A stretch of 47,283 bases of DNA, taken from positions 1 to 47,283 of the forward strand of contig JAIDXM010000104.1 of assembly GCA_029058745.1 (NCBI GenBank), in the 5' to 3' direction. Source of the DNA: Muribaculaceae bacterium (lineage in GTDB: Bacteria > Bacteroidota > Bacteroidia > Bacteroidales > Muribaculaceae). A program made the translations under genes and the position numbers. Within the stretch, counting starts at the first letter, position 1. Each line of letters begins with the position of its first letter. This document shows positions 1 through 4,932 of the stretch, one piece after another. The notes beneath the pieces were generated by a model that did not search any database, had not been told where the DNA came from, and saw nothing but the letters and a program-made list of their open reading frames with translations.

Positions 1-113
1 CTGTATTCAGTTCATCGTATTCTCTGGCAGCTTAAAAAAGGAGGGTGTGCCAAAAACTTAATTTTGACACACCCCCCCATATCCGGGGGCGTCCCGGCAG
101 ACAACGAGAAAGA
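1..113 (+). other. Left edge: possible 3' end of an upstream phage gene plus leader
   Basis: The window opens inside the phage late operon. One plus-strand frame enters from the left edge and stops at TAA 33-35, just before the hairpin at 43-74. A second frame stays open to TGA 115-117 and would overlap the protease ATG at 114. A third stops soon after 55. In related phages a portal gene normally lies here, but too little is present to choose the frame or name the product. Confidence 0.3.
43..74. terminator. Hairpin between upstream phage gene and prohead protease
   Basis: Left arm 43-55 (GGGTGTGCCAAAA) pairs with right arm 62-74 (TTTTGACACACCC) with a single mismatch and a six-base loop. 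The T-run in the right arm and the position after a possible stop codon fit a terminator or processing hairpin. It also argues that the protease does not start at the GTG at 45, which lies inside the stem. Confidence 0.45.
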
Positions 114-782
114 ATGACACAACCGATGGATAAAGACACAGTGATAAGAAGGGAACTCCACACAGGCGGCGCCGGTCTGCTTGTGCGCGACACAGGGGAG
201 GGGGAGGCGTCCGGCAGGACCATAGAAGGCTATGCGATCCTGTTCGACACCCCCTCCGCGCCCTTCCCCACAGACGGCGACACGGAGGTGAGGGAGGTGA
301 TAGCCCCCGAGGCCGTGAGCCAGGAGCTCCTCGACGGCTCCGACATAAAGTTCACCCTGTTCCATGACCGCCAGCTCCTTCTGGCACGGAGCAAAGGAGG
401 TAAGGGGACCCTCCGTTACACCCGCGACTCGAAAGGGGTGAGGTTCTCATTCGAGGCCCCCGCCACCGCCGACGGCGACAAGGCCGTGGAGCTTGTGCGC
501 AGCGGGGTGATAGACGGATGCTCTTTCGCCTTCAGCACGCGCTACTACGACCGCGACCACGTCAGGCGGGAGGTGACGGAGGAGGACGGGAGGAAGGTCG
601 TGACGTTCCGCGTCATGAGGATGACCGGCCTCTACGACATGACGCTGACCCCCGACCCCGCCTATCCCGCCACGAGCGTCAACACCCGCGATCTCCTGTC
701 CGGATTTCCGGACGAGGCCCCCCCGCGAGACCTCACGGCCTATCACCGGGAGATGCGGGCGGAGGCGCGGAGGCGGCTCTGA
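114..782 (+). CDS. HK97-family prohead maturation protease
   Basis: This protease cleaves the scaffolding part of the capsid protein during prohead maturation. The start is ATG 114 (MTQPMDKD, after a purine-rich GACAACGAGAAAGA), giving 222 residues, a normal size. The frame extends upstream to a GTG at 45, but that codon is inside a hairpin. Family-like motifs are EGYAILFDTPS near the N terminus, FHDRQLLLAR (the His candidate of the catalytic site), and DGCSFAF (the Ser candidate), followed by LYDMTLTPDPAYPAT, which is the usual end of the protease domain. It sits directly before the major capsid gene, as expected. The assignment is firm from motif order and context. Confidence 0.85.
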   Translation: MTQPMDKDTVIRRELHTGGAGLLVRDTGEGEASGRTIEGYAILFDTPSAPFPTDGDTEVREVIAPEAVSQELLDGSDIKFTLFHDRQLLLARSKGGKGTLRYTRDSKGVRFSFEAPATADGDKAVELVRSGVIDGCSFAFSTRYYDRDHVRREVTEEDGRKVVTFRVMRMTGLYDMTLTPDPAYPATSVNTRDLLSGFPDEAPPRDLTAYHREMRAEARRRL

Positions 783-838
783 CAGAGGCGCGGAAAATGG
801 ATAGAATACAGTAAAAAACACGATAATCAGCGAAAAAG

Positions 839-1984
839 ATGAAGAAAACAAAGAGAAACCCGCAGGCGGCTCTCCGCGAGCTCATCACCCGCCATCAGGA
901 GAACTGCGCGCGCATCCAGGAGATATGCGACGCGTGTGAGGCCGAGAACCGCGAGCGCAATGAGGCGGAGGAGGCCGAATATGTCAGCCTCGTGCGCGAC
1001 AACAGCATCATCGGGATGAAAATCCAGTCGATACAGTCGCCGGAGGTTCCCCGGAACGTAAACCCCGACACCCTTCTCCGCGAGAGCCTCGAGAACAGGC
1101 AGACCGTCACCGTCATGCTCGTCCGCGACCTGATGATGACCCCCGACCTCGACGGCACCGGCATCATCCCCATCCAGCAGCAGGAGATGCTCAAGCCCCT
1201 CCGCGCCGGCCTCATCTGGGACAAGGTGGGACTCACCGTGCGCACCGGACTGAGAGGCGGCACACTGAGGTGGCCGCGCCACGGCAAGGGTCAGGCTCAC
1301 TGGCTCGCGGAAGGGGAACGCATGGAGGACACCAAGATAGACTTCACCAAGCTTGAGACCAAGCCTGAGCGTCTGGGCTGTCCCATCAAGGTGACACGCG
1401 AGGAGCTCAACGACTCCGAGGGTATAGTGGAGGGCGTGGTGCGCGAGGAGATGCCCGCCGCCATCATCGACCTGGTGAACGAGGCCCTCTTCACGGTAAG
1501 CGCGACATACACCGACTCCAAGGGCACGGAGAAAAACCGCGTGATCCACGGCCCATTCGTGAAGGCCTCCGAGAGCGCCATGCAGTTCGCGGGCGCGGTG
1601 CCGACACGCCGTGAGCTTCTCAAGATGAAGGCCAGGGTGACAAAGGCCGGCATCAAGCTCATCGCCCCCTGCTGGGTGATGACCGAGGACATGAAGGCGG
1701 AGCTCGAGGACACCAAGGTAGATGCCGGGAGCGGGCGTTTCCTCTGCGAGAACGACCACATCCTCGGATATCCGGTGTTCACCACCCCCCACATCGGGGA
1801 AGGCAACATCGGCTTCGGTGACTGGTCGTACCAGGCCGCCGGATTCTTCGACTCCATGAACCTTATAGTCGATCCCTACACGCTGGCACGCGAGAACTCC
1901 GTGGATTTCGTCCTCAACGCCCGTTTCGGCACCGTCACCCTCTATGAGGAGGCGTTCGTGCTCGGTCAGGCAAAGGGCGCGTGA
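839..1984 (+). CDS. Phage major capsid protein, HK97 fold
   Basis: This is the shell-forming protein of the icosahedral head, 381 residues. Residues about 8-55 are charged and helical (ALRELITRHQENCARIQEIC...), matching the scaffold-like delta region that the upstream protease would remove. The remainder has the usual HK97 features: an N-arm, a region rich in Glu/Lys around the E-loop (GQAHWLAEGERMEDTKIDF), KVTREELNDSEG, and a C-terminal FGDWSYQAAGFFDSMNLIVD stretch like the A-domain of phage capsids. It is preceded by the protease with a 56-bp gap and followed by the connector. Position and length both agree with the call. Confidence 0.85.
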   Translation: MKKTKRNPQAALRELITRHQENCARIQEICDACEAENRERNEAEEAEYVSLVRDNSIIGMKIQSIQSPEVPRNVNPDTLLRESLENRQTVTVMLVRDLMMTPDLDGTGIIPIQQQEMLKPLRAGLIWDKVGLTVRTGLRGGTLRWPRHGKGQAHWLAEGERMEDTKIDFTKLETKPERLGCPIKVTREELNDSEGIVEGVVREEMPAAIIDLVNEALFTVSATYTDSKGTEKNRVIHGPFVKASESAMQFAGAVPTRRELLKMKARVTKAGIKLIAPCWVMTEDMKAELEDTKVDAGSGRFLCENDHILGYPVFTTPHIGEGNIGFGDWSYQAAGFFDSMNLIVDPYTLARENSVDFVLNARFGTVTLYEEAFVLGQAKGA

Positions 1985-2034
1985 CCGCCGTGATACAGCA
2001 TTTCAGTTTGTGTTTTATTCCGATGATTTGACCT

Positions 2035-2343
2035 ATGGCTTCAGTGAGTCTGGAACTGTTCAAGAGACACGTGCGGGCCGATGATTTCGCCGACGATGAC
2101 GGGTACCTTCTCCATCTGCTCGACACGGCGGAGGAGTGGGTGTCGCGTGAGACAGGGCGTCCCCTCCCCGAATTGCTCGAGGAGGGGGGCGGGAGCCTCC
2201 CGTTGCCCCTTTGTCAGGCGGTCATGCTGATGGCCGGCCACTGGTATAACCAGCGCGAGGGCGTCAGCTCCGGCCAGATGCGCGAGGTTCCCTACACCCT
2301 GAAAGCCTTGGTCAAACCATTCACCAGACTCTCGGAGACATGA
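2035..2343 (+). CDS. Head-tail connector protein, gp6-like
   Basis: This small, acidic 102-residue protein begins MASVSLELFKRHVRADDFADDDGYLLHLLDTAEEWV, the typical helical N terminus of the DNA-packaging/connector family (HK97 gp6-like), which forms the ring under the portal. The C terminus (AVMLMAGHWYNQREGVSS) also matches the family pattern. It follows the capsid gene, and its last four bases overlap the start of the next gene (ATGA), which suggests translational coupling. Confidence 0.75.
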   Translation: MASVSLELFKRHVRADDFADDDGYLLHLLDTAEEWVSRETGRPLPELLEEGGGSLPLPLCQAVMLMAGHWYNQREGVSSGQMREVPYTLKALVKPFTRLSET

Positions 2344-2660
2344 AGGCCGGGAAGATGAGATACAGGCTCCGGCTCCTCCGTCCGGTCGTGACGGTGGACA
2401 TGTTCCGTTCCGAACACACCGAATACGAGGAGACGCGCACGGTATGGGCTGAGCGGGTCAAGGCCGTGGGGAGCTACGGGGAAGAGGTGTGGGAACGTTT
2501 CCCCTCCTATACCGTGGAGTTCAACATCCGCGACGCGCACGAGGTTTCGGAGAACTGGCGGGTTGAGCAGCTCGGAGGCTACCTCTACACTGTAGAGAAC
2601 ATCATCCCGAACCGCGACCGGGGAATGCTGACGCTGAGATGCGAGAGGGTGAATCCTTAG
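2340..2660 (+). CDS. Phage head closure (head-tail adaptor) protein
   Basis: The 106-residue protein begins MKAGKMRYRLRLLRPVV and carries ETRTVWAERVKAVGSYGEEVWE, then EFNIRDAHEVSENWRVEQLGGYLYTVENI. This is the arrangement of the SPP1 gp16/head-tail adaptor family, a small beta-barrel that closes the portal channel after packaging. Its start overlaps the stop of the connector gene by four bases. Gene order supports the call strongly, and sequence alone supports it moderately. Confidence 0.7.
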   Translation: MKAGKMRYRLRLLRPVVTVDMFRSEHTEYEETRTVWAERVKAVGSYGEEVWERFPSYTVEFNIRDAHEVSENWRVEQLGGYLYTVENIIPNRDRGMLTLRCERVNP

Positions 2661-2684
2661 TGTCGGTTATAAATTTGCTATCCG

Positions 2685-3203
2685 GTGATAGAGTACGATA
2701 TTGACAATCTGCAGGCGTTTCTCAACGAGCTTTCCCCCAAGGAGCGGACGAAACTTTTCAAGGCGGGATTCCGCAAGGCGGCCAACAAGGTCAGGAAGGT
2801 TGCCGTCCGGAACCTCCGGGGCTCCGGCATAAGGAGCGGGAAAGAGCTGGAGAAGGGAATCCGCCGTGTGCTATACCGCAAGAAGTCCGGGTTCCGCGTC
2901 ACAGTCGGCAGCGCCGGGAAGGGGAACAGTCGCGCCGGAGATGTTCAGGCCGCGCACCACACCAACAGGAGGGGGAAGAAGAAACCGATCCTGGTATGGG
3001 CTGAGGGAGGCACCGCCAGACGTTTCGTCAAGGGCTCCTATCACAAGGGGAAACGCCATCGCGGCCATTCTACCGGGAAGATGCCTGCCTACGGGTTTAT
3101 GAAGAAGACACGCGAGGAGGTTCTTCCGACGGTGGAAAAGGAAATAAAGGAATCAATAATCGAGACAATCCACACAAAAGCAAGGAAGTATGGCGGGAAA
3201 TAG
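2685..3203 (+). CDS. HK97 gp10-like head-tail joining protein
   Basis: A very basic protein of 172 residues that starts at GTG 2685 (MIEYDIDNLQAFLNEL). The helical region LSPKERTKLFKAGFRKAANKVRKVAVRNL is the signature of the HK97 gp10/minor tail family, which is rich in Lys/Arg and helps joining or tail completion. It is followed by a central basic part (RRGKKKPILVWAEGGTARRFV). It overlaps the next gene by 14 bases. No ATG lies near the true N terminus, so the GTG start is the best choice. Confidence 0.7.
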   Translation: MIEYDIDNLQAFLNELSPKERTKLFKAGFRKAANKVRKVAVRNLRGSGIRSGKELEKGIRRVLYRKKSGFRVTVGSAGKGNSRAGDVQAAHHTNRRGKKKPILVWAEGGTARRFVKGSYHKGKRHRGHSTGKMPAYGFMKKTREEVLPTVEKEIKESIIETIHTKARKYGGK

Positions 3204-3582
3204 GACATCGATAAGCGCCGGGATAATCGTCGGGAAACTTCTCGCGGAAGATCCGGACGTGTCGTCGATGGTGACGACAGTGTTCCCGGTAGCGGTTGCC
3301 AAGGCGAAGTTGCCTTATGTGGGCTACCGTTGCCGTGAGACAGAGGTGACAGCCGTGAAGGCCCCCGGGGCTCCTGACACGGTGTTGATGGAGGTGCCGT
3401 GTTTCGCCGCCCAATACAGGGAGAGCGTGAGGCTTGCGGAAGCGGTGAGGGCGGCTCTCGACTTCAGGGAGGCGGAGACGGAAGGCATCCGGATGCGCAA
3501 ATGCATGTTCGCCGGACGCGAGGAGATATATGAAGACGAGGCCTACGTGCAGGTGCTTCTTTTCCGTGTCGATATAAGATAA
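3190..3582 (+). CDS. Tail terminator / tail completion protein (DUF3168-like)
   Basis: This 130-residue protein lies between the gp10-like gene and the tail tube gene, the standard place of the tail terminator. The pattern MAGNRTSISAGIIVGKLLAED..VSSMVTTVFPVAVAKAKLPYVGYR, then an internal strand FAAQYRESVRLAEAVRAALD, resembles DUF3168 proteins, which cap the tail tube and fix its length. It starts at ATG 3190 inside the end of the upstream gene, which suggests coupling. Confidence 0.65.
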   Translation: MAGNRTSISAGIIVGKLLAEDPDVSSMVTTVFPVAVAKAKLPYVGYRCRETEVTAVKAPGAPDTVLMEVPCFAAQYRESVRLAEAVRAALDFREAETEGIRMRKCMFAGREEIYEDEAYVQVLLFRVDIR

Positions 3583-3640
3583 CATCCGGACGCGGCGACG
3601 CCGCCTCCGGCATAAACCAAAAATAATAAAGGAAGATAAT

Positions 3641-4096
3641 ATGGAAGGAGACTATATCAATGGCAGTGACCTGCTTCTGAAAGCGGGTGGCAAGGCGGTG
3701 GGGCATTGCTCCTCGCATACGATCACGTTCAACACGGAGACAAAAGAGCGGGCGGTGAAGCCTCTGGCATCGCTGGCCAAGTCGAAGGGGATGTGGAAAG
3801 GGAAGGGCGTCTCCGGGATGTCGATAAGCATCTCGTTCGAGGGTCTGCGTTTCTACGACGAGACGGAGAACGGCTACGAGGAGATAGCCGCCAAATGGGG
3901 CGCCGGGGCTAAGCTTGAGGTGGAGGCCTTCCACCGCTCGAAAGACAAGGAACCTTACGTGAAAGGCACGTTTGTGATAGATTCGCTTGAGGAGGTTTCC
4001 CCGGCGCAGGACGACGCGACGTATTCAGGCCAGCTGAGCAACGACGGCGAGCCTGAGGTATATCCCGGGAAGGAGACGGTGGCTCTCGCGGAATGA
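3641..4096 (+). CDS. Major tail tube protein
   Basis: This 151-residue protein would polymerise into the inner tail tube. It opens with MEGDYINGSDLLLKAGGKAVGHCSSHTITF, the strand-rich start typical of TP901-1-type major tail proteins (they begin with a 'kag..l.l' segment and a remark-free beta sandwich). It ends with a conserved turn (EEVSPAQDDATYSGQLSNDGEPE). An AAGGAAGA-like purine stretch precedes ATG 3641. Its last bases overlap the chaperone gene start (ATGA at 4093). Confidence 0.75.
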   Translation: MEGDYINGSDLLLKAGGKAVGHCSSHTITFNTETKERAVKPLASLAKSKGMWKGKGVSGMSISISFEGLRFYDETENGYEEIAAKWGAGAKLEVEAFHRSKDKEPYVKGTFVIDSLEEVSPAQDDATYSGQLSNDGEPEVYPGKETVALAE

Positions 4097-4413
4097 AAGC
4101 GGTCACGATAGAGATAAAGGGGAGGCCGTATCCCTGCTATCCGACCGCCGGGGCGATGCTCCGGTTCCGGCGCATGAGCGGGAAGGAGGTGACGGCGATA
4201 AACCCTGAAAATATGGAAGACCTCGGCCTTTACCTGTTCTGTTGCGCGAAATCGGCGAGCAAAAGGGAGGATGTGCCGTTCGAGTTCCGCGATGAGACGG
4301 AGTTTCTCGACTGTGTGCTCCCGGAAAACATAGCCCGCTGGGTGGAGACATTCGCGGAACCCGCTCCGGACGCTGACGATACCGACATTGAAAAAAAAAG
4401 TCCGTCGGAATAG
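4093..4413 (+). CDS. Tail assembly chaperone, upstream (G-like) part
   Basis: A 106-residue acidic protein immediately before a second short frame and the tape measure gene, exactly where siphoviruses encode the G and GT tail chaperones that coat the tape measure during tail assembly. It opens MKAVTIEIKGRPYPCYPTAG, carries a central AINPENMEDLGLYLFCCAKSAS segment, and ends in an acidic tail (EPAPDADDTDIEKKSPSE). Its second-to-last codons run over a nine-A tract where ribosomes probably slip back one base to produce the long form. Identity rests mainly on context and frame geometry. Confidence 0.7.
   Translation: MKAVTIEIKGRPYPCYPTAGAMLRFRRMSGKEVTAINPENMEDLGLYLFCCAKSASKREDVPFEFRDETEFLDCVLPENIARWVETFAEPAPDADDTDIEKKSPSE
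4391..4400 (+). promoter_or_regulatory. Slippery site for programmed -1 frameshift
   Basis: Nine A residues (4391-4399) followed by G. In the upstream frame the codons read GAA AAA AAA AGT, giving the in-frame heptamer A AAA AAA. A -1 slip re-reads AAG TCC GTC GGA and enters the downstream chaperone frame. The neighbouring -1 frame is blocked by TGA just 5' of the run, so the shift must occur within this run or shortly after it. Confidence 0.6.
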
Positions 4414-4721
4414 ACGAACTTTTGGGTTATGCGGTGGGGCGCGTGGGAATTCCTTTCGATGACTTCTGCAACTATACGCTCGAAGAGCTTGACGCGATAA
4501 TCAGGGCGTATGCGGAAGCTCGGGAGGAGGACAGGCGGGCGGCGTGGAGCCGTATGCGTCTGCACGCGGTAATGACCATGCAGCCCCATTGCAAGAACCG
4601 TCTTTCAGGGGAGAAGCTATTGCCGTTCCCGTGGGAGAAGAAGGCGAAGAGGCGACCCATTTCGGTTCCCGACAAGGAGACGGCTCGGGCTTCTTTTCTG
4701 GAACGTATTCAATCGATATGA
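4392..4721 (+). CDS. Tail assembly chaperone, -1 frameshift extension (T-like) part
   Basis: This frame opens right after a TGA at 4389-4391, overlaps the upstream chaperone by 22 bases and stays open to TGA 4719-4721. Shifting -1 on AAA AAA at 4393-4398 joins the two frames as ...K-K-K-S-V-G-I-D-E-L-L-G-Y..., predicting a fused protein of about 209 residues. The part after the shift (LEELDAIIRAYAEAREEDRRAAWSRMRLHA) is helical and typical of T-like extensions. A TTG at 4422 could act as an independent start, but it has no clear ribosome binding site, so frameshifting is preferred. Confidence 0.65.
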   Translation, partial: KKKSVGIDELLGYAVGRVGIPFDDFCNYTLEELDAIIRAYAEAREEDRRAAWSRMRLHAVMTMQPHCKNRLSGEKLLPFPWEKKAKRRPISVPDKETARASFLERIQSI

Positions 4722-4866
4722 CGAATTTGTCAATGCTTTTGGCAAACTCTTCACGCTTTTTCAGATTTTTATGGAAATCGGCATCCTCAGCGTACATCGC
4801 GAAAAAGGGAATGCATATAAAAAACATTAATAAAGAGAACCCTAATATGAAAAGAATCATTGCCAT
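4501..4866 (-). CDS. Small membrane protein, AT-rich antisense cargo gene (moron candidate)
   Basis: I do not recognise the family. The start ATG is at 4866 and the frame runs 121 codons leftwards. The N terminus (MILFILGFSLLMFFICIPFF) is one clear membrane helix, followed by a charged, Lys-rich stretch (FHKNLKKREEFAKSIDKF). The first about 50 codons lie in AT-rich DNA unlike the GC-rich neighbours. The remaining C-terminal part reads antisense through the chaperone gene and is Pro/Ser-rich, so the natural protein may have been longer or different before insertion. A good minus-strand promoter sits just upstream. Transcription against the late operon suggests lysogenic expression. A role in superinfection exclusion is only a guess. 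Confidence 0.45.
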   Translation of the reverse strand: MAMILFILGFSLLMFFICIPFFAMYAEDADFHKNLKKREEFAKSIDKFVISIEYVPEKKPEPSPCREPKWVASSPSSPTGTAIASPLKDGSCNGAAWSLPRADAYGSTPPACPPPELPHTP

Positions 4867-4884
4867 ATCTTAATATTTTATTGG

Positions 4885-4916
4885 CAAAGGTAATAAATAA
4901 TAAACCAATCAACAAA
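4885..4916 (-). promoter_or_regulatory. Bacteroidetes-type promoter for the antisense membrane ORF
   Basis: On the minus strand, TTTG (4916-4913) is followed by exactly 20 bases and TACCTTTG (4892-4885), an exact match to the TTTG-N20-TAnnTTTG form. Transcription would start about 12 bases before ATG 4866. It points away from the tape measure gene and against the late operon. Confidence 0.6.
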
Positions 4917-4932
4917 TAAATCAAGAATAAAA

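Noticed and set aside
43..74. Inverted repeat as an insertion sequence end
   Set aside because: There is no transposase frame nearby and the hairpin has a six-base loop with a T-run, which fits a terminator better.
45..113. GTG start at 45 for the prohead protease
   Set aside because: It lies inside the stem of the hairpin 43-74 and the added residues are not like the family; ATG 114 is preceded by a purine-rich stretch.
827..1792. Long minus-strand ORF opposite the capsid gene
   Set aside because: An antisense shadow of GC-rich coding DNA; it has low-complexity His/Leu/Gly content, no promoter and no homologous look. The same applies to 8644-10053 and 7567-8592 on the minus strand.
4544..4873. 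Plus-strand 109-codon ORF across the chaperone end
   Set aside because: It is out of frame with the chaperone pair, its first half has shadow-like composition, and it lacks a ribosome binding site; the minus-strand ORF with a promoter explains the AT-rich part better.
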